The notes: generated by a model from the letters alone, not told the origin. 64,000 bases of DNA from Isoetes taiwanensis (GCA_021234155.1 JAJEKV010000099.1:3253453-3317452); one strand, 5' to 3'. Positions 33,180 through 45,180 are shown, numbered from the stretch's first letter. A program made the numbers and translations.

Positions 33180-33262
33180 ACTCTCGTGACTTGGATTTAT
33201 ACTATAAACAATACTCCAACACGACTCTCGTGACTTGGATTTATAATAAACAATACTCCAAA
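33180..33262. repeat. Direct duplication of ~40 bp
   Basis: 'gactctcgtgacttggattt' followed by 'ataaacaatactcca' occurs at 33180 and again at 33222. Confidence 0.75.
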
Positions 33263-33987
33263 TTGCAAATACAAACTTAAAGAAGATGTACAGACCTGTG
33301 AAGAATTTAATGTACAGAATCCTTGCTAAATGAGGGATAAGAGCTGACAAATTGCAGTTGTCCTAATGAGATCACTATGAGCATCATCCAAGCTATTAAT
33401 CACAGTCTGCACCAAATTACCATGCATCAGAAACTCTAAACCAAAGATTGATATATAGGAAACTTGGAAAGAACATCAAGGGAGCATCATCCAAGTTATT
33501 AATCACAGTTTGTACCATATTTACTCTGAAGCAAATATTAGAGGCTAGAAAAATGGAAAGAACACTGAGGGAAATTGCAATGACGATTTAAGTTGTTTGT
33601 ACATGTTACATGACATCTAGAATGACAACTGGGCGATGGGAAGACATGTCTTCATGCTCATGTTAGATGAACGACAAAGATAAGACCAGAGGCAATGGAA
33701 TTGCAAAGCAACTGCGACAAACCAAGCCTGTGGTTCCATTATCTAAATGCAATTACGAAACAACTGCAACAAATGTACATAGAAGATACATCTTACCAGT
33801 AAAATTTCAAATAGAAGTGTACTGTTCATTAAGAACATCCAAACTGCATAGCACTGTGTGATAATGATCTGTGTCCATCGGATTGAGAGTTCAGGCTCTA
33901 GCAATTGAATTACCAAGAATCCCTAGCATGTATTTGCCCTGTAGTTCCGTTACGTACAATGCAATTGCAAGTCTCCAACAAATGTAC

Positions 33988-34078
33988 CAGGCACGTGGTT
34001 TCATTATCTACAACGCAATTGCAAAACACCTGCAGGCACGTGGTTTCATTATCTACACTGCAATTGCAAAACGCCTGC
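33988..34078. repeat. Tandem duplication of ~45 bp
   Basis: 'ggcacgtggtttcattatct' with 'gcaattgcaaaac' and 'cctgca' is repeated twice in tandem. Confidence 0.85.
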
Positions 34079-34169
34079 ACTGCGCAAGCTTTCTAAGGAT
34101 TGCCAGATCTGTAATTGCCTGTCATCTACCTTTGCAGCCAATATGTGGGCAAACACCGTCAATGGCATA

Positions 34170-37100
34170 ATGTTTGTTAACACCTCATTAATTTCACATT
34201 TCTAAAAATAGAGGCAAACACAAAACAATATCATAGTTTTGCATCCATTTCAACATGATAATATTATTTGACATCGCATTAGAGGGTTTAACATGTCAAC
34301 ATCCATTTGGCATTTTATGAAGTTGCTATTCCAGCATGAAGACATTATTTTGGCCATGACGGGGTTCAACATGTCAACAACCACTTTGGCATTTTATCAA
34401 GTGGCCCAGCCCTGCATTGGCTTTATGTATGGGAAAAGGAAACCGGGGACCCTTTTCTAGTTCAGCCACATCAACATGCCTTTTCTGCCTCTACCAACTA
34501 ATAAGTCTCCATATGAGCTTTTCAATTCACCTTGCTCTTCAAAACTCCTGGAAACACATGATAACTTAAATTAGCGCATCAAACAATGAAAGAATGCGTT
34601 GTTATACCTGCTGCAATGTTACAAAAAAGCTCCTTGTATGTCCGTGGACAGATAAGTTGTATCTATTGTATCTATACACTCTCTACCACAACATATAAGT
34701 TAACGCAAGTGAATCTCTGAATCTCTGTAGATAGAATCTTGTCACAATGATACTATGGGCAACTTTCGGAATCGCATTCCTACGATGCAATGCATTAATG
34801 CAGTTGCTCACGTGCAAATAAATTTGCATAGACAGCAATATCCCATCATCCTAGCGAGCTAAGTTAAGCCATTTGAACCTAAGAAATAAAATTAACCAGG
34901 CATCTCTTTGCATCTGCCCATGGTGATTTATTCACATAGAAGAACCAGCGCACCTATGACAGGCATCTGCTTAGAAGCCAAGAGCAATACAATACCATGG
35001 AAAGAACTTGGAGCTTGAGCAATCGTGGACCACAATCAATGATTCAATTCATATTCTGCTTATGCACATATATGCAGTGGGTATTTACATCAGGAATAGA
35101 CTGCTACTTTGTTGTAGGTAATTAGAGCATTAAAACCATGGGCATGAATGTGCCCATTCTTGGTTTAAACATCAAGATCTGCACATGATAATTTAAAATG
35201 CTAAATATGATTACCGTTTAGCACATTACAAAAGAATGAACATACCTTCAAACATCGTCATTCTATTCCAATTAGGATCAGAACATTCCTGTAGAGCTTT
35301 CTATAGTTTATATATACTTTCTTGAGAATATATTTGCATGCTTAAATGACAAATCCAAAGAACTTCAAGGGTTTGTGCTGCTCAAATCTAGTGCCAATGA
35401 ACGCCGTAGAGGATGCATTTGCTAAGATAAATCCTCTATTTATCTATGACCCAAATAAAGAAAATAAAGAATAATGTCCATATTTCTTGTTTCTGAACTC
35501 ATGAGCATCATTGCAAATCCCAACAGCACATAAACCTAAGCAACCATGCTGTGGTGGAAGAAAATAACCTTGAAAACCTTGAGCATGAACTGTAGGCACA
35601 TTCCAGTATTAAAGATCGATTTGAAGGGATCTTCACTACCAATTGGAAGGAGAATAAACATTGTTAATAGCTTTGACATAGAGTAATATGAGAATGATCT
35701 TCACTACCAATTGGGAGGAGAATAAGCAATATTAAAAGCTTTGATAGAGGATAACATGAAAATGAGAATGGAGTACTTGGGAAAATTTCCTTTGCCTGTT
35801 TTGTATAAATCTGTAAGCATGAATTTTAGATGGGAGACGAAATGTACTATCCATGAGCATCTTTTCCCGATATGCTTTGTTCCAATCCCACTGCAGCCAA
35901 AGGCCCAGCCAAAGATGCCATAAACATGAAAAACAACAAAGGAAATATACCTCCTTGTTAGAATAGTCTATGAATCCTTGCCGGAATAGTTTATGGGATG
36001 GGAGAAGAAAGGCCGGGAACCTCACTCCATGACTTACAACCGTTGTAGATTAGCAAAATTAAAAGCTTTTTTTCATCCGCTGATCATGCAGCTAAATATA
36101 GTGAGGCCTTTGTTTTAAGAACTTCCCTGTAGGAGTCATATCTGGAGCCAAGACAAAAGGAGATGAGCAAATTAGTTCACACAAACAATAAACAATATAA
36201 GGACCAGTGCTGCCATGCAGATTCACTATAGTACCATGCTTCTAGATTAAATGCACTTGCAATCCCTTACAGTAGGCTATAGCTCTCATTAAAAAATTCC
36301 ACTCTGAATAATAAATAAAAACATCCATTCTAGATGCCACGAACACTAACCGTAGCAGTCTTGTGCTCCATGCCATGCCGCATGCTTCAAAAATGACGAT
36401 GAACTTCAAGTGGCAATGAAGTAAATCTAGTGGCAGTGAAGCAGATCCACATGAAACACCACAAAAAAAAACCCGAGTTCTTTCCCACCCATGGAAGAAC
36501 GAAAGCTTCTGATGGATTAGAACCTAGACCAGATGATCAGCACCATAGTCAAGTATCAATATTGAAGCCCTGAATCCAAAGACACATGAATCGAACCTGC
36601 AAGAATGGAAATGGAAACAGAAACAACTCTGAAGCAGGATTGGAACTCTATAAGAGCAAAGCAGACAAAAAAATAGGATGAGCACTATACCTATCAGACA
36701 AATAGAGAATTGATGAGAAGCCTTGGACGTTTCATAAAAGCCCTCGAATGCCAGAGAATCTCTTCTCCGGATATCGGATATTGCCCGATAAACATCTAAG
36801 CCAGTCAAAGTTTCGGATGATGGCCTGCAATAATGCCAAATAGCTCATGGACATGTCTTCCATCCGACATGCAAGGCTTCGATGCCAGAAAAGAAATAAT
36901 CCAACATGGCAGCTAGAAATTCCCTGAAATTTCCTCTTCGAAATCATAGAAAATGTAAATTGCTGATTTTGGGGTCATCGGAAATATTTTAGGCAGCCAA
37001 ACTCCCCCTAAACCTTAGAAAATCGGACTAAAAAAAATCCAAAAACTTTTTGGTCATACCGGATAATCCCAAATTAAAAGAGTTGATTAAGGAAAGGATT
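34170..37100. other. Long non-coding stretch
   Basis: AT-rich DNA with one tandem duplication (about 35628-35765, 'gatcttcactaccaattgg' twice). Minus-strand open frames at 35732-36025 and 36524-36947 are unremarkable and unrecognised. No RNA gene was seen. Confidence 0.35.
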
Positions 37101-37361
37101 TAGGACGACATGATTCTGGGCAGTATGGTTCAAGTTTGCAGGCAGGCCATAGGGATCGTATGATTGCAGATATTAAGTCTAATCGGATTCAAGAAAGGGA
37201 TGATAAAAGCTTGAAGAGAAAGCTTAGATTCTGAAAGATAAAAGAGTAGTAAAGATGGAAGAGCTAGCAATGGTGATGGAAAAAAGGAAAAAGATGAGAG
37301 ATTCGGTGGAAGGAACTCGGGCAGAGCACGGGACCCGCAAGCCGGGAAGGGCCAAAGGTCA

Positions 37362-37829
37362 ATGGAAAGGAAGGATCCCATGGTCAGGGAGACCCTAGTG
37401 GAAGAGAAGGCCGAAGCTCGAGGCAAGATTGGACCAGTAACTGAATCAGAAGTAGCCTATTGCTGTTGTGGGTGCAACTGTGGATGCTATAGTCGAAGGC
37501 AAAGAGCATGCTCCTATGGCTTGAGGGTTCACTGCTTCAAATGTATGAAGTTACAACACCTGCATGATTCATTGGAGAAAGGGTACAATATGGGAGATTT
37601 TTATGCATTTGTGCCGCTAAGATGTACTGCGATGGGATATAAATCGGACATTGAAGTGAATTCAGAGTGGCTGCAAGGGGAGCTGTCCAAAATGAAAGAA
37701 TGCATGCGCCTAATGTGGATAATGGACAAGAGGATGAGGAACTCCAGACATAATTTACAGCCATGTAATAATGGCAGGATATGCGGGTATGCGGAGATAT
37801 CAACACAATGGACCCGATGTGTGATGTAG
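37362..37829 (+). CDS. Hypothetical Cys-rich protein
   Basis: A 155-codon frame begins MERKDPMVRETLVEEKAEAR and contains a Cys cluster (CCCGCNCGCYS, then VHCFKC) that could bind metal. The remainder lacks a known domain. Faint similarity to PPR spacing in the C-terminal part is not convincing. Part of the opposite strand is also open. It is reported because its length and composition stand out in this region. Confidence 0.3.
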   Translation: MERKDPMVRETLVEEKAEARGKIGPVTESEVAYCCCGCNCGCYSRRQRACSYGLRVHCFKCMKLQHLHDSLEKGYNMGDFYAFVPLRCTAMGYKSDIEVNSEWLQGELSKMKECMRLMWIMDKRMRNSRHNLQPCNNGRICGYAEISTQWTRCVM

Positions 37830-39329
37830 CAGTAGGCGCAAGATAAAATGTGGAGGCATGGGGATGTTAATTTAGATGTAAAAAGACTTTGTTTCATTTT
37901 TATATAATCAATTGTGTTCTTGGAAGATCGGATAGCGAAGAGGGAAGGGACAGACGGAGTTTTGGTAAGGGAAATTTTTTTGGGGGGAAGACAACAAGGG
38001 AGCACCCATTCTTGCCGCACTAAGGCCTTTCTACTGGCAGAGTTGTAGGAAGGTGTGTAAGTCAAGGGTGGGTCTAGATAGAATAGAAAATTTTGTAAAT
38101 TAATATAGTCTATTATAGAAACAGACAAATATATATTGAGGAAACTCGGATTATTATATGAAAATACATAGATTTATATCGTGCAGTAGCAATATGTAGC
38201 ATAATAACAGGGGGTTGTTTTTGTATTTTTATACTTTTTTCCCTAAGGTTTTTATATGATTTGGTGGTGTAATCTCGTGGATGTACTAATGCGTACATCT
38301 AGAGTGCGCATACAGTTTCATGTTTTTTTATGGCAATTGCCAATGGTTTGGCCCCATATTAAAAAAAAAAAAAGGAAAAAAAAAACCAATATTTGAAGGC
38401 ATGCAGGGCTCGATAGCTTAACTTTAGGGTTTATTACAGCCTACGTTACGGTAAAGGATTTGTTTGGTTGGTCGGAAGGCAGGGAAGGCATCTGGGCATC
38501 CTCGATTTGCAGTGATACAAATCGGCCAGAGTTATTATTTTGCAAGGAACGTTTTCCTGCAAAGGAGCAAAGTAGGGTTAGGCGTGGCTTGGAGGAGTTG
38601 AAGCCGCCTATCTCTGCTTCATATGGGCTGGGGCAAACTCTCCTTCCAGATGTTCGAATGGACGAATTTCTAAATCGCATGGAGAGAAGGATTTGGTTGT
38701 GAAGGATTTGGTTATGCTAGATATTTGTATTGTGGAGTCTCGGCAGACAACGTATTAGACTAAAGTCGGCAGTCAGGTTATAAGTCGGCAAACCAGGGAT
38801 CTTCACCAAAGGGGTTAACTCCTCCTTTAGATTCGATCTCGAATCATCTTCAAGCTATGTAATCCGTGATGCACAGAATCAATCCGGATGACCTTCCTCT
38901 CTAATCCAAAGAACTGCACTATTTCTTTCAGGGGCAATCCCGGTTCAATCCTGGCTCAGGGATTTTTGAGATGGGCTACATATTCATTCTGAGAGTTTGC
39001 CAGGAAAGGGCTTTTGCAGGCTGTTATGGAGTCATCGATTCTTCAGGCCACAGGTTCGTTGATCAATTCATTTTCCTTGTTTAAATTATGATGCATTGCC
39101 CGAACTGCGCATCAAGAAAGACCATGAGCGGGAGTAGATACATCTGTGGCAGATAAACCTTGCCCTTATTCATGTATTTTTAAAAACCAAGCCTGCATTT
39201 CAGCCAAAATGAAAGATCTTTCTGAATCTTATGCTAGATACAAACCTTGCTCGTATTCATCTTTTTCAAAAATCAAAGCATTTTAGAATATCTTTCAGTA
39301 TGTGCAATGGATTCTTCAGCTCGAAATAG
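37830..39329. other. Non-coding stretch with one short frame
   Basis: An 80-codon frame at 38460-38702 (contains SRVRRGLEELKPPISASYG) is unrecognised. A short ATG-to-donor frame at 38970-39052 could be an upstream exon of the gene that follows, but its phase does not fit. Confidence 0.3.
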
Positions 39330-40029
39330 ATGGATATATCTGTGCTTCATGCACCGTGGGCCATAACAGAAAGGCTCATTGGTATTGATGTAGATTGGAG
39401 CCATAGATGTCAGGATTTGCTTGAGGCTTATGACTGCCAGCTTCTTTACATGGAGGACGTCATTTTTTCCCTTCAACAGGTACTAGCTCTTTGTACTGCA
39501 AAGCAAAGACATTCACACAGGTTTAAGTTCTCAATATATAGACTGTTCAAATTATAGAATCATTAGTAGCAGATACTGAAGTTTGTTGTACATGGCTTTT
39601 GTGCAAAGGAATTGCATAGTCTTTTTCTTTATAAATATGTGGGGAATGGCACTCTAGATTCATGGTAGTTTGTTATGCTTAGTTTGCAAGCATAACAGAA
39701 CAAAATGGTTGAACTAGAAACCAGGTTTCACATTGCTCTTTCCTCAAAATATTATGTTGGATGACAAGTTTGTTGCAAAGATATCTGAACTTATTCTAAG
39801 CTACACCATTTTATTGGTGGACTAGCAGTAAACGTGGAACTATCCCAAGGACCTTGTTTATGGTTGCAATCAAATTAATCTGCCCTTTCATTTTTAGCTT
39901 CAAGGTCATCCTCGGCATTCTTGGTATCTGGCTCCAGTTCTTCGTATTCCTCTTTCTTCAAATTTGAATTGGTTGTTTGATGCTAGCATGAATTCTAATT
40001 CGAAAAAGCTCTCAAACCTTAGTTCTTGA
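39330..40029 (+). CDS. Two-exon C-terminal gene segment, unknown function
   Basis: Exon a (39330-39479) codes MDISVLHAPWAITERL through DVIFSLQQ and ends in CAACAG before GTACTA. Exon b (39898-40029), after 'catttttag', codes LQGHPRHSWYLAPVLR to LSNLSS and a TGA. Both are phase 0 and join cleanly into about 93 residues. Position 39328-39329 is an AG, so exon a may itself start at an acceptor and earlier exons may exist. The intron is T-rich as in plants. I do not recognise the protein. Confidence 0.45.
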
Positions 40030-40441
40030 GCGAGATTGAGAGCTCTGTTCTACTATCTTTTTGAGCCGGAATGCACATCATGTTGTAGGAGTATTACAAG
40101 TGTCATTTTTATCATGAGGCTGTTGTAGGATTTTTAAGCCATTGTGCTACAACATTTAAGAGAATATTTGTGTAATGTGTTTAAGAGATGCTTGTACAAT
40201 ATTGTAAATGTATTAAGAGGTCCTACCATAAAGATCATGCTGTGTTGCATGTTCGAATTTGTTACGGCCTCAAGGGCCCAAAAATACACATTGCCTCATT
40301 TAATAAAGTCTTTCTCATTGTTTCTAACATTTAGTATAGTTTGTATCATTTAGTATAGTTTGTGTCGTTGTTGTTTCTAATATGTGAAATTCCTTCCTAA
40401 GGGTCCGAAGGGCCCAATTTTTTTTTTTAATATAGCAATCG

Positions 40442-40879
40442 ACACATAACTATCATTAACATCAATTAATATAGACCATTGCATCCAACACATTTAAATT
40501 AAAACCCCCCTGAAACCCCCTTTGGTTTGGGTGCATATTCACACGGGGGGTTACGTAGGGCAGCGAGAGCCCCAAAAAATTTACAATACATGTATAAAAT
40601 TAACACCATTAAGTACATTATCTCAAACCTTATAGTATTTTGCAAACCTTAATATACAGTATATAAAAACTTGTACATGCATACCCCACAAACGAGGATC
40701 GTTATGTACGGTCCAGATCTTGGAATAAAGGGCAAATATGCCCATCCGACAGCTCTCGTTGCCCGGAGTAACCCCCCGTGTGAATATGCACCCAAACCAA
40801 AGGGGGTTTCAGGGGGGTTTTAATTTAAATGTGTTGGATGCAATGGTCTATATTAATTGATGTTAATGATAGTTATGTG
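40442..40879. mobile_element. Foldback transposon with ~125-bp almost perfect arms
   Basis: The left arm ('cacataactatcattaacat' through 'ttcacacggggggttac') is repeated in reverse complement on the right ('gtaaccccccgtgtgaatat' through 'atgttaatgatagttatgtg') with almost no mismatches. The core is about 180 bp. No coding capacity. Near-identity of the arms suggests a recent element. The target duplication is unclear. Confidence 0.88.
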
Positions 40880-40884
40880 TGAAA

Positions 40885-41300
40885 ATGAAAGAGGAATGGA
40901 ATGATTTCAGAAATGATAAGTTTATCTTGAAGAATGCATATGTAGAAAATTGGGAAATCAAACATTAGATAAGCATATATATGTTTGAAATTAGAATCTC
41001 CAGGCATAATCAGGAAAATCATACCAGTGAGTTTGATATCAAAGAATGGCTAAGTAAAATATTAGGATATGTTGGTTGTGGTTCTCATATACCAGGTCAC
41101 AAAATTATAGTCCGGGGCCCTTTGGAAGAATAAGGACTCTAAACTTCATCTATTACTTGCTGCAAAAGAAACATGGGCAACATGAAGGAACGAGCAAAAA
41201 TGTTAAGCTGATAGAGGAGCTTGGCTCCATCGGTGACCTGCATATCAAATTGTTCATATCACCGATGCAAGAAGCTAGTAATATTAGTAGGAAAGCATGA
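40885..41300 (+). pseudogene. Broken coding-like region
   Basis: Successive frames give MKEEWNDFRNDKFILKN, then SEFDIKEWLSKILGYVGCG and GHKIIVRGPLEE, then LNFIYYLLQKKHGQ and IEELGSIGDLHIKLFI to a stop at 41300, with stops between. The composition is coding-like and could be a captured gene fragment or old transposase. No family is recognised. Confidence 0.3.
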
Positions 41301-41351
41301 CTGTATAGTACTCCCATCGCTGTTACAGTGTAATACACAACAAGAGAATGG

Positions 41352-41745
41352 ACATTTAGCGACGTGGGCTTGCGACGTCTGTGCGACGTGACGTCGCAAA
41401 TAACGTCACCGTGCGACGTCAAAGCGACGTCACGTCGCAGACACGTCGCATGCGACGTGTAGTGCGACGTCTGACACACGCCAGGTGGACGCTTGCGCCA
41501 GGTGGACGACAGGTGACAGGTCTGCATGCCAGGTGGATGTTTACGACGTCACGTCGCATGCGACGTCGTCTATGTGACGTATGTGTCGTATGTGACGTAT
41601 GTGTCGTATATGACACGTCAGTATGTATATGTGTCGTATATGACACGTCAGTACGTATATATGTCGTATATGACACGTCAGTATGTATATGTGACGTATA
41701 TGACACGTCAGTACGTATATGTGACGTAGGTGGTCGCATGTGACG
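41352..41745. repeat. ACGT/CGCATGCG palindrome array with 28-bp minisatellite
   Basis: The first half is packed with GCGACGT and its complement ACGTCGC, including ACGTCGCATGCGACGT at about 41440 and 41550. The second half is a 28-bp tandem repeat ('gtcgtatatgacacgtcagt' plus 'atgtatat'), about four copies. The same palindromes occur in front of both SET genes and near 51.95 and 59.6 kb. A diverged stretch ('gtgacgtatgtgacatatgt') recurs at 43327-43375. Open frames here are products of the repeat. Confidence 0.85.
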
Positions 41746-42164
41746 TATATTTTTTATACACGAAGGTTAATGGTTTTTTAGGATTACAAATTCAATACCT
41801 GTCTGATTGATACCTGTCTGAAAAAGACTCTGACGACCAACCTGCAGCTTCATTTAAGCGTGTTGCCTGCGCATGCATCATCACAGTAGATGTGCTACCG
41901 CTATAAATTGTTCATTATAAAACTGACGTTGTCTGTGTCAAAATCTAGTTGTTCCAAGTTTACAATCCTTGAAGGTAACTTGACAATAGGCTTGTTGTCA
42001 ATCATTGTTGCTGAGAGAAGAACAGGATAAAGCCTTAAAATTTGTGCAAGAACACAAGAAAAATCCCACACTTTTACCTTTTGTCCGCCGAAGCATTATA
42101 GTGTTTAATATGACTTGCAGCCGCTTGTCCCGACGTCCTGATGGCGGATTCTAGGTTTACCTCC

Positions 42165-43145
42165 TTCATCTAGACTCTTCAGAAACCGAACTGCGGAAAA
42201 ATGGTTTTTTTGGGGGCTTTGAGAGCTTGCAAGAGCTGGAAAAATATTGTCAGGAATTATATCAGCAAACCAAAGAAGCACATATGGATACGTCAATACA
42301 GGGGGAAGAAGGTTATGATCTAAAATCTCATGCTGGGTATACAACAATGTTGTTAAAAAACCCGTTTTTTATTTTTAAAGTACTTCTATAAAAATCCTTA
42401 CGTATTTTAAAGGATTTTTATGATTTGGTATGGTCAAAAAATAAAAAATAAAAAATTGCACATTCTTTGCACTGCTTTATTGGACATATTTACTACTGTT
42501 AAAATGCACATTATTGCTACAAGTTATAAGATGTAGCATACAACAAGTAAATCAGAAGCTTATACTACTATTAGAAACGATTAAGTTCAAGTACAAAAAT
42601 ATCATAGTTGTTTTGCCATGCAACTCTTAAGAAAGTTCAGAAAAACATTATTATAGAGGTTAAGAAGTATAAGAATTTTATATACAAAGATAAATAAGTT
42701 TAAGAATATCATATATTTGGATAAAAAAATTCACAGTCTAAGGATTTTTAAAGATTTTTAAGGATTTTTAAGGATTTTGAAGATTTTTAACGTATTTTAT
42801 ATAAAATACGTTTTTAAAGATTTTTTTCAAAAATTTTAAAAATCTTAAAAAACGTTTTTTAAACCTACGGATTTTGACGTACTTAACAACATTGGTATAC
42901 AAGTAATTCTAATGGCACTATGGAAGTTGAAAGATCAACATCAAGGTTGGAATCAGCAGCAATGCTTGAACTTGCAACTTTACCTGCCAAACGTCTGGAT
43001 GATTTTGTGATATATGATGGTGGAGGAATTTGCGTTTCAATTGCACAAGTTCCATATGAAGCCGACCCCATTGATGAGGATTTTGAAAAGCCGAGATACT
43101 ATGTGGCTACACCTGTTGATGGCCTTGTTTCGGAGATCCATACAT
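42165..43145 (+). pseudogene. Open frame split by a hAT MITE
   Basis: From about 42165 the frame reads SSETELRKNGFFGG, LQELEKYCQELYQQTKEAH and GYDLKSHAG, to the MITE at 42345. Removing the MITE and one target copy continues it in frame with YTSNSNGTMEVERSTS, LELATLPAKRLDDFVIYDGG and DEDFEKPRYYVATPVDG to about 43145. A possible acceptor ('gattctag') precedes it. Frame continuity across the insertion shows that this was one open frame before the MITE landed. The protein is not recognised. Confidence 0.5.
42337..42902. mobile_element. hAT-type MITE with 8-bp target duplication
   Basis: The element 42345-42894 (550 bp) begins CAATGTTGTTAA and ends TTAACAACATTG, a perfect 12-bp inverted repeat, flanked by GTATACAA at 42337-42344 and 42895-42902. 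An 8-bp duplication is the hallmark of hAT elements. The interior is AT-rich with repeated 'aaggatttttaaagattttt' units and no gene, so it is non-autonomous. Confidence 0.92.
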
Positions 43146-43380
43146 GGAAAGTGGAATTGGAACATAGCTCTGGCTTTGGGAAGAAAATAAGTGTATTCTC
43201 TCGCAACATTCATTCTAGAACTTTCTACAACATTCTGGAATTTTCTAGAAGGATTCCTTAGGCTCACCCAAGATTCTCTTATATTTTAAAACTTTTTAAA
43301 ACTTTCTAGAACATTCTAGAACTTTCGTATATGTGACGTATGTGACATATGTGTCGTAGAAGGTCGCATGTTCCAGAAAG

Positions 43381-43760
43381 GCACCATCTTCATTGTGCCC
43401 TTAAGCCCCAGCAAGCACATGAACTTTTAGTGTGAGCATTTCTAATGGATTGAGCTTCATCCAGAATAATTCTAAACCACCTAATGTTCGACAGTGTGCC
43501 CCTTAGCCTGGGGGCTGCTTCTTTTCATCCTCTTCAGATGGCTTCTGTAATTCAGAACAAATGGTTCCATATGTAGTAAGCACAATGTCGTGCTTACAAA
43601 GTTCAACACAATTTATTCTTCTCACGATCTTCATGGTATATGTACATGAGATAGCTTGACGGATGGTACTACTTTTTCCTTCAATTCATGTTCCCATTGT
43701 TTTTAAAGCGATTTAGGGCAAACAATCAAGGTGCAAACAATCGGGGTTGGCAAGGAGTAT
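43381..43760 (-). pseudogene. SNF2-family ATPase/helicase fragment
   Basis: Minus-strand frames give APLIVCPKSL and KQWEHELKEKV (motif Ia region), then CKHDIVLTTYGTI, then NIRWFRIILDEAQSIRNAHT with the DEAQ Walker B box, followed by LRAQ. Stops and a frameshift separate the blocks. The order and spacing are those of SNF2 chromatin-remodelling or helicase-like transcription factor ATPases. Motif I (Walker A) and the second helicase lobe are absent. It is a short, dead fragment, probably captured. Confidence 0.8.
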
Positions 43761-43989
43761 AGAAAATGATGATGCGTCATCTTTTCGAGAGCTTGGATTC
43801 ACGTTTGATCTTGAGCCATGCGTGCTACAAAAGTTGACCTAGAGGATATTATGCTAGACACTCCACGGATATTTCGTGGTGGATCTAGTTGGCTCTCAAG
43901 ATAGTGTAGATTGGTTAGATAAGAAAGTCCTTGAGACCGGCATTTCATTTCGTGCTTTGTGCAACCAAGTGGGCAGACTTGATTTGATA

Positions 43990-44330
43990 AGCTCGATTCT
44001 GCGTTGGATTTTTGTTTCATTTCGTCATTCCAAAAATCAACGCAGAAGCACATTTGCCTTGCGATGGAATTGTGGAGAAAAAAAGATGAAAATCAATGCA
44101 TGTGGAAATTTAGATCTTTGTTATTGGGATAGTTCCCAAAGTTATGTCTTCACAAAAGGTTTGGAGCAGATTTGTCAAGGCAAAAAAATTTGGTGTGAAT
44201 GATGTGGTTTCGTTTGAGAGAGATATCCAAGGTAAAAAATTTACATCACCGGCGAAGGGATCCTTCTGGCCGGTGCCGGAAATTACGTTGTTGATCACGA
44301 GGATGCAGCTTGACCCTTTTGCGTAAAGTT
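43990..44330 (+). pseudogene. B3 DNA-binding domain fragment
   Basis: Frames give RFVIPKINAEAHLP, CMWKFRS, YWDSSQSYVFTKG and WSRFVKAKKFGVNDVVSFER in order, matching the plant B3 fold of ARF/RAV/LAV-type transcription factors (VIPK...AE, W.FR..YW.SSQSYV.TKGW..FVK). At least two frameshifts (near 44090 and 44160) and no flanking domains make it a relic. Confidence 0.8.
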
Positions 44331-44576
44331 TTTCAGCCGTTTGGAGTCGATATTTGGTATTGAAGCAACTTAAATTCTATCTTTTGATATAACTATAATA
44401 TGGTAGTTTTGAGCTCAGATTAGCTCCTGGTTGATCCAGAATTTTTTGAGCTCAGAATTTAGCTTATGGTTGATCCAGAATTTTTGAGGCCTTTGCCTTA
44501 TGTATATAAGCATGATGTAGAATACAAAACACTTTGGATATATGATATGATATAGATTTTAAATCAGTTTTTCAAA

Positions 44577-45180
44577 ATGGAATTTGAAGATAAAAATATG
44601 AAGAAGATGAATATGATCAGGATGGATATCAAGAAGATGAATGCCACGATGAATAAGGATATGACAATAATATTGCTTGTTTTAATTTATATAGGCCTAT
44701 TTGTGCTATGGGTATTTTTGAAAAAGCGGATGAATTTAGTGATGGACATGGAGTTGGAGATGGTTGATCCGAATTTTTTTGAGCTCATAATTTAGCTTCG
44801 GTTGATCCGAGAAAGAGAAAAAGAAGGAATTAGAAATGACATATGGATTTTACCCAGTAGAATTTCTACAACGAGAAGATTGGGTAGTCAAAAAGTGGGA
44901 CTCCCATATCCTCGATCCAACATCTTTAGAGAAGCAACAAAATGCAATGAATGAGGAACTTGGTGTCCAAAGATAGTGGGAGAACGCCCCGACGACTCCT
45001 TGCAAATCCAAGGCATTAATGTCCCATGTGTCAAAGCGTGCCCGATCAAAATTTGCCTAAAACGCCATCGCCCACCGGCATCGTCCACGACAAATGTCAC
45101 GGCAAATGTCGGACACATCACTAATTTGCTCGCGTGATGCGCCTAATCAAGCTATGTTCAAGTGTTTTGAGGTATGCGAG
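44577..45180 (+). other. Upstream coding-like region of unit 1
   Basis: Two frames show coding-like sequence: an acidic one (YEEDEYDQDGYQEDECHDE), and further on either SLQIQGINVPCVK with PKKRHRP or the alternative KALMSHVSKR with AANQAMFKCFE. The second copy at 55228-55830 has the same with small indels. I cannot decide the reading frame or family; the passage ends about 100 bp before the palindrome array. Confidence 0.35.

Noticed and set aside
37362-37829. PPR gene fragment
   Set aside because: Only faint spacing similarity; no clear repeat motif or W/G-Y-A signature in frame.
41381-41743. Overlapping open frames with repeated TSVRICVVYD-like residues on both strands
   Set aside because: They arise from the 28-bp minisatellite and palindrome array; both strands are open and no domain is present.
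41580-41745. CRISPR-like direct repeats
   Set aside because: Units are contiguous without unique spacers and the DNA is eukaryotic; it is a minisatellite.
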